DNA of 64,000 nt from Steinernema hermaphroditum. Taxonomy: Eukaryota; Nematoda; Chromadorea; Rhabditida; Steinernematidae. Below, piece by piece: positions 36,323-49,085 of this stretch. The DNA lies in assembly GCA_030435675.1 (NCBI GenBank), contig CM059625.1:9610001-9674000 (forward strand), in the 5' to 3' direction. Numbering within the stretch: position 1 is the stretch's first letter; every line of letters starts with the position of its first letter. The notes beneath the pieces were generated by a model that saw nothing but the letters and a program-made list of their open reading frames with translations, made no database searches and was not told the origin of the DNA. Made by a program: the position numbers and the translations under genes.

Positions 36323-37216
36323 ATGGCGGTGCTATGATAGCCCTAATTTTGGGGCCTCCTGCAGGTCTCACTATACTCAGCATATCCAAGGTTTCGTTAC
36401 TTACTTATCTTGTTTCTTGTAGATTTGTGCTAATGTAAGTAGCCGATACTTAAGAATAGAAATTTATTTATATTTTTTTGTGCTGTGTGAGCTGAGTAAT
36501 GTATGTATGTTTAAACGGCTTGTTCTATATTGTAACTTATTTCAACCACCATATACTGTAATTACGTGGACAATCATCGTAAGCAAACGATGGCTTTGTT
36601 GAATAAAATTGCGCCGGATCACGTTCAAAGGTTCAAAACTCGAAAAGTTACAAACGGTTCCACCATTATGTGGGGATATTAAGCGCTGTTTGTCAAAACG
36701 ATGAAAATCTACTTAGTGTTTGTCAAACTACGTTGATATATATCCATAATCTCATCTCCTTTTCGAGAGGAATTAAGAATCAGCTGACGCAAACAGCTGT
36801 ATTTATCTAGTGGTCCCACCGCGAACAGCCTGCAGGAGAATTCCAACGTTCACTCTTTGTTGCAGTATCAGTGCGCGAGCATCGTTTACACATGCGTTAC
36901 ATCAGTTCGTCTTCCTGTTGTTAGGCAACGACTGACAGTGGCGGTTTGCGTAGTGAAGTCGCCTTTTATGAGTTTACATTGTTAATCAACTAACGTCGGC
37001 AATACACCGCATGGCATGGCATGTGCGAAAGTAGCGAACGAGCGGTGCGTTAAAAACGATTAGCGCTCATGCCATACTATGTCACTCACCTTCATTCACT
37101 TAGTGACCCGCGGCTTATTTTGCGTTCTTGAATATTTGTCATCGACTGCAACGATTTTTTCAGTATAGTATTTCATGTCGGATTTAACCAATAGATTTTA
37201 AAAGGCGATTTCAACT
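36323..37216. other. Intergenic region between hid-1 and the O-GlcNAcase gene
   Basis: It holds the hid-1 3' UTR and the upstream region of the next gene. An AATAAA occurs at 36602. No coding signal was recognised. Confidence 0.5.
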
Positions 37217-40200
37217 ATGGCTTCACCCCAAAGCGTCATTGTTCCAAGTTCTCCGTCAACAGACATTCCACGATCGTTGAACTTAAAGTAAATTCGACAC
37301 ATGAATGCTTCTATAAATTTGCCTAGGAATAGCGAGCCTGATGCCAACAAACACAACTTTATATGTGGAGTGGTTGAAGGTAAAATGCGGGATTCCCATT
37401 GTAACTAAGGGGAACGTTCAGGATTTTACGGACGGCCATGGACAACCGACCAAAGAAGGCACTTGTTCCGACAGCTGCGCGATCTGGGAATGAACACATA
37501 TCTGTACGCTCCGAAAGACGACGTGAAACACCGTGCGGAATGGAGACAGTTGTATACAGCAGAGGAGACTGGTAGTCATTAACCTTTCAAAGAGCACCCT
37601 TGAATAATAACCTTCATCGTAGATCATCTGCAGTCGCTAATTACGGCTGCTAAAGAATGCGACATTAATTTTGTGTATGCATTATCTCCTGGTATAGACA
37701 TAATTTATTCAAGCGCAAAAGATGTAAAGGCCATTCAAGAGAAGCTCTCACAAGTTTGCTACCATCCCATCTACCCGAAAATCATGGACATGTTCAGGTT
37801 CGAACCTTGGGATGCAATTCATTTGCTATTCTTTTCGACGACATCGAAACGACGATGAACCCTCAAGACAAAAAGCACTTCTCTTCGTTCGTGATGGCCC
37901 AATTAACAGTGACCAACACTGTTTATGAGTATTTGGATTGCCCTGTATTCTTTTTCTGCCCCACAGGTACAAACCGTCCCTATAACTGTGCTGCACTCAT
38001 TTTTGTAGAATATTGCGAATCTCGCACAGTGCCGTCTTTGACTGAGTCCGACTATTTATATACGCTCGGACAGAAACTTCTTCCCGATATCAAAATAATG
38101 TGGACGGGTAAATATTACTATGAAAACGTTTTACATAAAACCTTGCAGGGCCTCGGGTCGTTTCCCGCATTCTAACGCTGGAGCACATCCAAAAAGTCTC
38201 TGAGATTCTCCGTAGAAAACCGGTAATATGGGACAACCTGCACGCCAATGATTATGATCCGAAACGAGTGTTTCTTGGTCCATTTGCGGGAAGGTCGGTC
38301 GGCCTGAAGTCACAGCTAGGTGGTCTTCTGCTTAACCCAAACTGCAAGTACGAAGCGAACTTTGTCCCATTACACACTCTTGCGGAATGGAACCGGTGCG
38401 ATGGAGACGCACCAGATGTGGAAAACGGTATCTTTCCTACCGTGACCAGCCACTAATTTCTACTTGCAGATAGCGATGCAACTCTGGAAGCTGGTGGCGC
38501 GGAACCTGCTGCCGAAATTGTTGTTGACAAAGCAAAGCCAATAAAGCTCTACCATCCATTACGGGCTCTAAAGGAGGCTTCCAAAAAATGGCTGGAAGTG
38601 TACCTTCAAGGGCTGGGGCCTACAGTGCCACCGTAAGCGTTCAGATGTCTTAAAAGCCTAACAAATTTGGCATTCACAGGATAAGTCAAATGGAAACGCA
38701 AACGATAGCTCCGATAATCGAACCTGTAGCCATCAGCTCCACAGTACCTCCGCCTTCAATCCGCACATGTGAAGGAAACGAACTGCTCCCGGCTACTGAT
38801 ATTTCTTCGCCCACGTATACATCCCCTATCGGAACCGCTACTACAGTAACCGTTCAAGCATTCCCTCTCTCTGATACCATCGTGGGGGTTTCGGAAGCAG
38901 TGAGTGATGTGGAAAGTGTTCTGACTACTGTCATCATTTAGCATGAAAATATGACGTTAACGGTTAACTCGCTAACGGCTGAATATAGTGAACCGATGGA
39001 CCTTGCCTCCAACCTGTCCTTTTCATCAAAGGTTAATATCACAGGCATAGAAAATTCGTGCTACTGATGCTTATAGGAGGGCATCGCTCCGTCATCTTCC
39101 CGAGGAGCAAGCATGACAGACGTCAGCATGATCGACGCAGACGACGTCAACGATGATATCATTCCTAACAAGTTGGTTGCATGATTTACTGTTGTTCCTG
39201 AGAACATTTACTCCAGAAACATTGATTTGGACCACATCGGTCTGCTAGTCGACATTTACTACTTGCCGTTTGAACACGGAAAGCGCGGAAACGAACTTTT
39301 AGAAGAGTTCACGTGGCTACATTCAAATGCACACGTTCTACGGCAATGTGCTCAGAAAGAGTCATCGATAAACTGCAACGAATGGCTCCGAAGATGCGAA
39401 GCATTCCTGCGGACAGTTCAGTTATTGACAAAGCTTTATAACAGCTTTATTGATTCGCCAAACAAGGTATTCAGCACTCTCAAGCACTCACAGCAGTACG
39501 CCTTTTGCTGTAGAGTTTGGTACATGAACTACTACCGTACATATGGGACGCACAAGGGATATTGTCAGTAGTAGGAGTCGTAATTGAGTGGATGCGACAA
39601 GGAAATTTACTGACTTCACCTCAAGGTGACGTTGAATTCAAAGGAGTGAGAAACAAGTCTATTTGTAGACGGTTTGGGTAACTGGTGGACAAATGGAGAA
39701 GTGGACGTGGAACCGTGGACGCTTGGAGGTGGCATGCTTCCTGATCTGCAGAAGTTGTTGTTTACCTCTACAAACGTTGCCGACATCTTCCTAGCGAAAC
39801 AAACCATTCCCTTGTCACTCACGTGTTACTCTCTCCGTCCCTGTCCCAAAACCATCGATTCGGTAATCTATTCATCTTCTACTGTAATCCACTAGTAATA
39901 TTTAGACGAACTTTTACGAAGCCATGACCAGTACTGACGAGAAGAATAGCTTCTTGACGGAGCTTATGGGTATAAAAGACGAGTACTGTTTTGATCGGTA
40001 ATGAAGGAAAAGGATGCTTTAATGAATAAGTGATAACTTTAAGGTACTTTGGGGCATATTTGGGATTTGCCTCACCCAGTCATAATTTCGTTGCGGATGA
40101 GGTTCTCGGTGATGGAACATTACGTCCCTGCGCCGTAATTGGATCGGCGCTGAACTCGAAGGACTTCGTGGAAAAATTCAAATCGACGTATATGCCGCGA

Positions 40201-40648
40201 ATGAGGGAAACATATCTGAACTACGTCGCATCGCTATCACTGGAAGACGAGGCTTTAGTATGTATTCGTGCTTAGACGATGTGTTACAATATGTACTTAA
40301 GTCTCTGCAACGTGTAAACAAAGATCTGGAAGCATGGATACCAATGGACTTCCCCGACGACTTCTACGAGCGTTATCCCAGTCGCATTGAAATCCGGTAC
40401 AGTGGCAATGCGGTTGCGGTAGCAGTTCGCCGATTGCTTCACACTGCGGCGGCCACCCTTGCCATAAACGGTGCGCTTGAAAGCAATGTTTCAGCTTTCT
40501 GAATGTTCGAATTTCAGGATCCTGCGGACTTTTCACTGTAGTTCAGAAAGACGAGGTCGAAAAGATCGATTTGCTCTTGAAGTTGGGATTGGTTGATATT
40601 AGCACGACTGCGGGTGCGGGTCATGTTGTTTTAGGGCATTTATTATAG
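37217..40648 (+). CDS. oga-1: Protein O-GlcNAcase
   Basis: OGA removes O-linked GlcNAc from Ser/Thr of nuclear and cytosolic proteins. The start is [16 protein letters not shown] at 37217. About fifteen short exons join in phase to give roughly 850-900 residues by hand. The GH84 catalytic domain opens with [17 protein letters not shown], then [36 protein letters not shown] and [16 protein letters not shown]. The Asp-Asp pair in FDDI is the catalytic acid/nucleophile-assisting pair of the family. Further blocks are [20 protein letters not shown] and [20 protein letters not shown] low-complexity linker follows (about 38690-39170), then the stalk region ([20 protein letters not shown]) and a C-terminal acetyltransferase-like domain ([15 protein letters not shown] to [20 protein letters not shown]). 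That last part is more diverged. Both halves are present and unbroken. Confidence 0.96.
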
Positions 40649-41078
40649 TGGCACCTTTCCTACTCTTATTTATTCCCCGAGAATTGATGTAGTATATTTT
40701 GTAAGTAACGTCTATTTATTTTGAGTCTCAAGGTCTCCAGTCTTAGCTGCTATTCAACAGTCCGAATATTCATTCCATGTGAGATCCTTCACAACAATAT
40801 GGCACTGCCGATCAGTGTTCCGAAAGTTAGCCAGCTAGCTCTGCGTATCCGGTTTGAATTCTTACTTGGCTCTGTTTCATTATTTATGTTTACGGATAAC
40901 AGTTAATCACTCGTTGTGTTATTTTTGACACACATATTGTAATATTGATTCTATGTTTATTGGAACTCAGTGTTGTAAATACGTGAAATGCCGAAATAGT
41001 TTATGATATAGTTATTTATAAAGAAGATGTCATTTTATAGTAGTATAAATTATTTTAGTCCTATGAAGTCCAAAGGTT
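40649..41078. other. Short intergenic region, O-GlcNAcase to MIOS
   Basis: Very AT-rich; it should hold the O-GlcNAcase 3' UTR and the MIOS 5' UTR. No other feature seen. Confidence 0.5.
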
Positions 41079-44000
41079 ATGGAACCGATGTATTTCTTCG
41101 TAAAGCAAGAATTAAACAATAAATGCTTCACTATTTTCAGAGGCCTTTGTCAAGAAGGCAGTATGTTTCATGACGTGCGATGGCTTCCCGATGCCCACGA
41201 TAGTGAGCGCTACTTTACCATCAACCAAGGACAAATTGAGGTGGGAACATTTGACAAGGATCTCCAACCCTCCATTGTAAAAACAATCAATTACGATGTG
41301 GCTGGAGAAAAACATGTAAGTACTGGTCATTACAGAAGAATTGCTTATGATATCACATAGAACGATGCCTGCTGTTTCTCCATAGAACGTCGTCGAGGAG
41401 ACAACCTGATAGCTATCGGCCACAGTGATGGAAGAATTTGTGTGGTAAACCCACTTGAAGATGACCGTGTTTCGTAGGATTACAATTCGTAACATGGAAG
41501 ACAGTTGGCTTTTCAGAGAACTCCGGAATAAGGATATGTGCGACCAGCAACGTCCAATAGCTAAGCTGAGTTGGAGCCCGACGAATCCGGCCTGGCTAAG
41601 TGCTGCTCAGCTGAAGTATAGGCACAATGATGCGAGCGTAGCTTTTTACGATATCAGCCGGTCATCGCGAAATAATAGGGATTTGAGTTCCATCTTCGAA
41701 GTTAGTTATAGTGATGCTACAGACGCAACATGGTTTCCGTAAGGTCATGGTTCGCAAACAGCCTAAAAATCGTCACTTTTAGAGGAGAACCGGAAACGTT
41801 TGCCATTTCAACAAAGAGAATGGTGAAATTGTTCAATGTAAGAGATAAGCAACGTCCTTTCGACATTCACATCGAAGGTGTTCTTGCTATAACTGCTGAT
41901 CCTCTTCAACCGAATCGATTTGCCTGTGTCTGCAGAACGGGTATCCGACTTTATGACCTCAGACACATAAAGCGTCCGATCCACGTCTATCCTTTCAGTG
42001 TGAGAGTCAGCGAATTTTTACTAAATTACGCCCTTTTTCTAGTCTCCACGGTCCGTACAGGATAAGGCTCGCAGATTCGTGTTCCATCCTAATCGACTTA
42101 ACAATCTTTCACTCGCAATGAAGGATTCTCGCTTTTTAACTGAATACATTCCGACGCCTGAAGACTACTATGAACTTGATAAGAGCTCTTCAGCACAAGA
42201 TATTCTTAATAATTTGAATATTGACAAGCAACTCTCTTACTTTACTAGAGACGTACCGGTTGGTTATCATCCATTCTTCTTGTAATTAACGATTGTTTTC
42301 AGTTTGAGCGCAAGATTTTGTCCTTCGATTGGCACCCGCAAAAGAGAGACAGAGTGCTTTTGACTTTCGATGACAAGTCACTTACGGTGTTTGACGTATG
42401 AACTGACATCTTGTTTTTTGATTAAAGTACTCAGGGGTTTAGGATCGGCAGTTTCCAAATTTTGACTTTGTCGACGATACATACTCAATTCAGACCGATG
42501 ATAAGGTCGACGTTTCTGAATTGGATTACGAAATAACTTGTGACCACGAAGTTGATATAAGCGAAATTATGAAACAGCGTGTTGAAAATGGATACGGCAT
42601 GGCAGAAGGCTCAATGAAGCTGACAGATCTCATTACCCAATGTGCTACAGTAATAGCGGCCGACAAGACGGCTTCGGAGGAACTTCGAACGTGTTGGGAT
42701 TGGATTGGTCGTGTTGTGCATATGGATTTCAGCGTTGATCATGGAGTGAAGTTAACTTCCTCGTGAGTGATCTACATTAACGGTCAAACATCGATGAGTA
42801 TTCAGATTTCCTGGTGCACTGAGCGTAATTCACATTCTTGACGGCGACGAAGGTAGTATATCCGGGATTATCGATCAAGACAAATTTGTGCGAACGCTGA
42901 AGATGAGGGTACCGTTAAACGTTGCCAAATGTACACTCTAAACACATTTTCTAGACAATGAAGCATCAATGTCGAGACATTCTGTTGAAACTTTGCGGAT
43001 GGCCGCCAATTCGCAAAATGGACGAACGCGAGTCATATGATAAAATAACTCACGAGTTGAGTTTGGAGATTAGCACAGCGACAAGGGCTATTGCCATTGC
43101 TTTCTTCACTTGTCGATCAGAAAAGGCCAGAGAGGTTTACTGGTGCTCACGTAGCCCAGGTCAAGTCACTTGTTATAGTATTTCGATCACTGGATTCGAC
43201 ATGTCAAAGCTCCAGGTCTTCAAAAGGATTTCGAACTTGTTCGAAAGTACATTTACATCTTCGAAGACACAAATAGTTTCGAATTTTCAATGGACGCACA
43301 AAGCAGTTATCACGAACAGATCAAAGACCCTTACTTAAGTGCAATTGTCCTCTACATTCAAACAAGAGTATCGTACCAAAACAATTTGATGGAAGTGATG
43401 AAACTCACGGTAGTTCAACTTCGAATTTTCTGAAATTAGTTTCCCTGCAAATTCAGAAAATGCCGATTGCTGACAGAATCGCCTTTGCTGCTATCTTCAT
43501 GTCTGATAGCGATCTGCGGGACGCAGTAGCGCAAATGCAAGAGGAGAGCAAGAATCGTCTAGATGGCTTGCTCATTTGTGGATTGGGATGCCACGAAGCT
43601 TGTCATAAGTTGCTACAAGGGTACATTGCCCGAACTGGAGATATTCAAACAATGAGCATCATACTAATTGCAACGGACTGTTTCTTCAATGGGAAGGAAG
43701 CCGTGCTACATGGAGTTTCGTCGCCGTTCCAGAAGCAACTTCGAGCCAACGATTGGAAACATGGAAAGAATTCGTAATTGACTTCAAGAACGTTCCCTAG
43801 CTCAGTCAGTTCATTTCAGGCGGTGGATTAGAGAAAGTTACTGCTGTGTTCAAGACTACTTCCAAGTTCTTAATTCTTGGAGAATGTGGATCGATAGAGC
43901 CTATTTGGCATCGCTTCTTCAGGCTCGTCTGAAAGTGCTTCCTCCAAAAGATTCTCAGGTATATTACTTTGTGAGAAGTAGGCGGCCAAGGCGTACTTTC

Positions 44001-44443
44001 AGGCTGTTCTGGCGTGTAGTTTTTGTGGTGCACAGGCGTTCGTTGACAAAGCGGACGACGAAGATTTAGCAAAGACGATAATGAATTTCCAAGGTCGGAT
44101 GCATCAAATTGGCAATCCAAATCGGGTTGTGCCACGAACCATGTCATGCTACAATTGTCGAAAGCCACTCCCAAAATGTGCGCTTTGCAGATACAATATT
44201 GGAAATCCTCTCTATGTTGAAGATTCACAGTCCCCAATTTCACATTGGTTTGTGTGGTGTACGGTAGGTGGTTAGTTGTTTCTTCTCTAACATTCACTGC
44301 AGGGTTGCCACCATGGAGGACATTTGTCGCACGTGATCAGCTGGTTTAACGAAATCGACATATGTGTTGTACCCGGCTGTGAATGCCGGTGCCAGAAGCG
44401 CGGTTACGTCGACGCCGTGAACTGCCGAGATTTCACTACGTGA
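41079..44443 (+). CDS. MIOS: MIOS (missing oocyte), GATOR2 complex subunit
   Basis: MIOS is a WD40 and zinc-finger subunit of GATOR2, which signals amino-acid sufficiency to TORC1 at lysosomes. The start is taken at 41079 (MEPMYFFVKQEL); an upstream start is possible. WD-type blades appear in the N-terminal half: WLPDAHDSERYFTINQGQIE, NLIAIGHSDGRICVVNPLED, KLSWSPTNPAWLSAAQLKYR, NRFACVCRTGIRLYDLRHIK and ERKILSFDWHPQKRDRVLLT. A helical alpha-solenoid follows (PIADRIAFAAIFMSDSDLRD, then GYIARTGDIQTMSIILI). The C-terminus is the metal-binding region: CSFCG, SCYNCRKPLPKCALCRYNIG, WFVWCTGCHHGGHLSHVISW and VVPGCECRCQK, matching the family's last 150 residues. About fifteen short introns; all domains are present. 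Confidence 0.95.
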
Positions 44444-45226
44444 TTTATGAACATGTGCTTCGCTCATTTTGTTTTGCTCACTGATTCAGAATCGGGTTTC
44501 ATGTAGTAAATAGTTAATTTTGTTGCTGTTCTTCATTCATATACTGGATTGCTAACAAAAAGATGATTCAGTCACCATGGTCTGTTGACGCCGCCGTTTC
44601 CTATTGGTTAACTACCATAACAGGCTATAGTGACATGTAGTAGGTAGCAATCATTCACAGCTACCATACCCACATACCGGGTCCAAGAGCTCATTTCTAT
44701 TTTAAACAAACAGAGGAAAAATGTGGAAAAGATGACCTTTGGATTCCCAAAAAGTACGATTACCCGAGACCGTATGTTTCTAAGCTGACGTCCACATTGG
44801 CTCTCCACTTTGAGCTCAGATATTCCTGCTTGTTGTTCTTAACTGTATCTTATCGTCACTTAGGCTTGTCCAGAAATAGCGAGATCAGAAGAAATCACCC
44901 AGAATAAGGTAAGAGCGTCAAAAATTGGACCAAAAACATTTTTTGACTCGCCATCACGCATATTATGAACGAGGAATCCCGATGTTTGCCACAAAACGAT
45001 CTGGTCTTATCTGATATATGAACCAACATACCTTGTTGTAGGAAATACATATGTTTTGCGTAAACAAACAATCATTGCAAAAGAGACCCGTTTTCAACGT
45101 GACAACCCAATATATACATTTATTTACAAAAAGGCATAGACATGTTGTAGCAGCACATTCAAGATTTCATACATACATGTAGGCACCGTTGTGATCAGAA
45201 GTGATCAGGAGAAGTGAATTAAGTGA
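44444..45226. other. Convergent 3' region of MIOS and the PLEKHM2-like gene
   Basis: No coding signal recognised. A minus-strand AATAAA at 45119-45124 lies 103 nt beyond the PLEKHM2-like stop codon. Confidence 0.55.
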
Positions 45227-48200
45227 TCAGAAGCCAAAATCTGGATGCCACAAGTCATTCGGAAGCTTACAAACTTCACAGCTGATGAAATCAGAAAGCT
45301 TTCGGCCGATGCTGTCCTGGTCGGAGTAGTTGACAAGACGAATACGGAGCTTTTGCTCGAAAGCGGCTTGAAGACGGTTTAGTTCGTCATCCGAACGTAC
45401 CAAAAACCACTCAAGATTGTCTTTCTCACTATGTATGAGCACTCCTCGATAGGATCCGATGCGTACACCTATGATTTGAATTATCCTCTGGAGCGGAACG
45501 ATCACAAGGCTTCGCATAAATCCGTCAACCATGCAATTAGCACCTTCCTGTGCAGCGATAACTGCGCTGTCAGTGAGCGTTAATGAACAAGCCGTGGGTG
45601 CCTCGATAACGTCCTAAATCGTACGGTACATAAGCATATCCACCACAAGGACCAAATCAGTACCGGTTTCGATATAGCCACAGAAAACTTTTGTATCCAC
45701 CGTTTCATCTCGTCGCGACTCAAACAGTTGAACTGTACAACATTCGATGACTCGCTCGTCTCCAACTGAATTACGAACTGCGCGTCTTTCTTTAAATCCA
45801 CTTCGGAGATGACGCAACTGGAGCTAAAACAAAATAGCGTTGAGCTTTCTTCGTACAAGTAGACTACTTATTTACTTTAGCGTAAGCTTTTCTTCGCACA
45901 ACTTGCATGATGAGTCCGTAAATTTGAATAGTTGCTGGCCTCTGAAGTCACATTTCAACCGAACTGTGGAAAATGCACTCAAACTCACTGAATGACAAAG
46001 AACTTATAGCCCCATTCGGGTAGCTTTCGCCAGGTGTTCTGATTAAAGGAACGGCTATAGAGAAATCCAGAAAGTTCGTCTTTCGGTGTGGAAGACTGCT
46101 GCACGGACTTTTTCCAGCCTGACTGGAACCAGTATACTAGGCTATGGTAGGTAATGTCGACGTGAGTCTGCAATAAGTGCAAGTTAGCTGCATTCCGTAA
46201 AGAAAAATAGTCTCTTATCGTAATTTTCAGTGTAGAACACTTCTATGCCATCAGCTAGCTCAAAACTGCACCGTACTTTGTTTGCTTAAATCGGAAAGGA
46301 GCACGTACAATTCCTAATTCGTTCAGGACAAACCGCTTCAAAACAATTGACTGTTGTGTTGGGCCGTTGTCGATAATAGGTGCCCTTAGCCCGCAGGCTT
46401 TAATTGCCTTCATAACAAAGTGCACAATCGCTCGTCCCAGACGCTCACTGGCAGTGTCCACAGTAATATTTTTGCAAGAGGTCTCACGGTCAGATGAAGG
46501 CAAATGAAAGCGCTTTTCATTCGCTTGAAGCCAAACTGATTGATGGTCAACACCAGCCTAAATCATGTGAGGTGCTTCACTTAAAAGTTCAACCTACAGT
46601 AATACAGTCTATGCTCGCCAAAGGAATCACAGCGTGAACAACGTAGTCCATGCAGTTTGATCGCGGGGAACCCGGAGTCAGACCATCGTCATTGTTCGAA
46701 CTTGGAAGTGCCTCGGAACCAGCTTCTATTCCTAGGTTCTTTTCGGAAATGAGATATATATTCCTGTCTGTGAGAAGAAGTTGACGAGTAACCGGTATTC
46801 CAGCTCCGTGGCCGGAGTAAACCAGAAAGAGCTTTTGAAACCCTTCTGTCTCTTCCAAAAACACCTTCATTGCCATTTCTATCGTCTCTCCGGGCTCCAA
46901 AATGATCTCCCCATCAACCTCATCATAGTCATTGGCTTCCTTTGGGGATTCTTTGAATTTGATTTCAGGAAATACGAAGGAATCGAATGAGCGCGGTAAG
47001 CATTCATCTCCTTCGAAATCTTGCTCAAGCTTCACCTGTAACAGAAATGTACTTATTGTAAATTGATTGCACTTACCTTCGAAATGGTCTTTCTTAGAAC
47101 TTCGTCCATTTGCGCGTGACCTCTGGAATTGTTTTGCTCGGCGAGCACTGGTGGGCTAGATGTGCCGTCCGGCTGATTCAAAGACAGCCGAGCTTGTTCC
47201 TGCAGAAAAATCTATAAAATTTCCATGATTAACAAAGTAACCTACCACAATATGGTCATCATTAATTTGCGCGGTGGTTGAGCGATTGTTGTGACGATTT
47301 ATCATTGCATCCAGAAGATATTCCTGAACTCAATGTGTTCCTTTGAGTTATACTACTATCGTCTTACATGGTCCTTCGTAGTAGAGAGATAAGGGGCGTG
47401 TACGGAGTCATTAAGTGCGGCTTCCGTCAACTCTCGGGTGAGGTGATGTATTGCCGACTGCGAAGACTCCGGCAACGGAGCGTGCTGGTTTCGAACTCTC
47501 TCCGCCCGACGACTTTTTCGAACGTTTGGTCGTCCTGTTGGAGATTCGGCCACGGCCACTTCTTCCGCGACAGCAATAGCTACTGGTTCGTCCTCCATCC
47601 TTTCAATATTCGGCATCTAATGGACACCACTAAGACGAAGCCGCATTTAACAAACAAACCCGAAATTCAAAGTTGAATGATACATTCTCAATTTGGTTTG
47701 TTATTTTTATCCTCACATCGGAAGAGAATAGACACGCATTTCTATGGTAGAAACGTTCAATCACATGGCGGCGCAATGAACTTATTCCAAGTACTTGAAA
47801 GTGAAGAGTATTTCTGAAAGACGTTTGAGTTCTTGAAACAAAGAGGACACAAACTTGTTCAAGGAGTCCTTGAGCCAAGATATTGAAAGAGCTCGATCAG
47901 TTTTAGCTTGCCATTCCCTGTGGATGACACTGCGTTCAAATTTCGGAATGAATTCACTGACAAAACGCCAATAACAGCGGTCGCCTTGAAGAAGCCTGAA
48001 CCGACGATTAATAACGAGCTACTCGTGGTTTTCCTACCCATGGGAAAAGATTACATCAAGTACTTTTAAATAGCGCTTCGCAGCAGGGTTATTTATGTCC
48101 AGTTTAGCACCTTGTGCCTCGGATTCATTTACTTCCACAATGGCTTTTTTCAAGTCGTCTTCAATCTGTAGTATCTGACTCCTACTCGGACGATGAACTG

Positions 48201-48231
48201 GTGTGATTCCCACCGGAGCCAAGTGAAACAT
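45227..48231 (-). CDS. PLEKHM2: RUN and PH domain protein, PLEKHM2/SKIP type
   Basis: PLEKHM2 (SKIP) links lysosomal Arl8 to kinesin-1. The N-terminal exons give a complete RUN domain: YLKVLDVIFSHGLLQG, YWRFVSEFIPKFERSVIHRE, ISWLKDSLNKNTLHFQ and RHVIERFYHRNACLFSSD. A charged linker follows (for example GRPNVRKSRRAERVR). The middle domain reads GFQKLFLVYSGHGAGIPVTR, LLLTDRNIYLISEKN and ASIDCITVGVDHQSVWLQ, matching the segment of human PLEKHM2 with LTDCYVYLL and YVSVGLDQQTVKLV. A PH domain follows (YWFQSGWKKSVQQSS, FLYSRSFNQNTWRKLPEWGY) with a further PH-like end (IGSYRGVLIHSEKDNLEWFL). The stop is at 45227. The start at 48231 is preceded by TTTTTCAG, so an upstream exon may exist. The family call is good; orthology to PLEKHM2 rather than a sister RUN-PH protein is moderately sure. 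Confidence 0.85.
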
Positions 48232-49085
48232 CTGAAAAAGTGTTCTCTGCGTTTTGCCATTCCAACGAGACAGAAATAATAGAGACGCACGTTGATTAGG
48301 TACTGCTCTTCAAGAAGGTGTATCCTCTAAAGCCACATCATGTTTTTTAACGACGTTAAACACGTATAAGCAAAGAAGGAAGTTCACAGTTTAGCACGAA
48401 GTCGATTATACAAACGTGTATGAACGTTCACACTTTACCATACAAATCTCACGACGATCGATGATCATCTGTTTCACCACATAAGTTAAAGGCCGTTGTG
48501 ATCAAGGCGAACCACATTCTAGAATAGGACTAGTGAGCATAAATTGTGTGGTCCCACAAATTCTAGGCGTAACAGCCTATGGTTCAGAAATTTTATGAAG
48601 CGACGTCTTTAATATTGTGAAACATCGCTTTTACCACTCGCACAATGCTTTTCTGTACATTATCACATTTGGAACATCTCGCACTTTTCTGAGTGCTGAA
48701 CTTTCTTGCGTTCTATCGGATTTCCTCGTACCATCGTTTTGTTGTCGCCCAGAAACAATCATATTTAAATTTATTCTTTCTGATTCGCAACATGAAGAAT
48801 CTTAGCATAGTTAGCATTCACTCATCATTTATAGCACATTCGCAATATTACAATATCTTACAAAATGTACAAAAAGTGGTTTAAGAACAGAGGCCAGGCA
48901 AATAGAAACAAACAGATACCCGTTCGCACCGTCCGAACCCCAAAGTGCAGAACTTACAACGTAAAATTACAGACAAGTTAATACCACCCTCGTTCTTGGA
49001 GTATATTTACAAAACTGGAATCAATAGTGAGGGTATGTACACAGTCTTTGCTGCTTTCAATATGCTCATGCTTTAGTTCTACCGT
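48232..49085. other. Upstream of the RUN-PH gene and epsin 3' UTR
   Basis: AT-rich. A minus-strand AATAAA at 48770-48775 is about 310 nt beyond the epsin stop. No coding signal recognised. Confidence 0.5.
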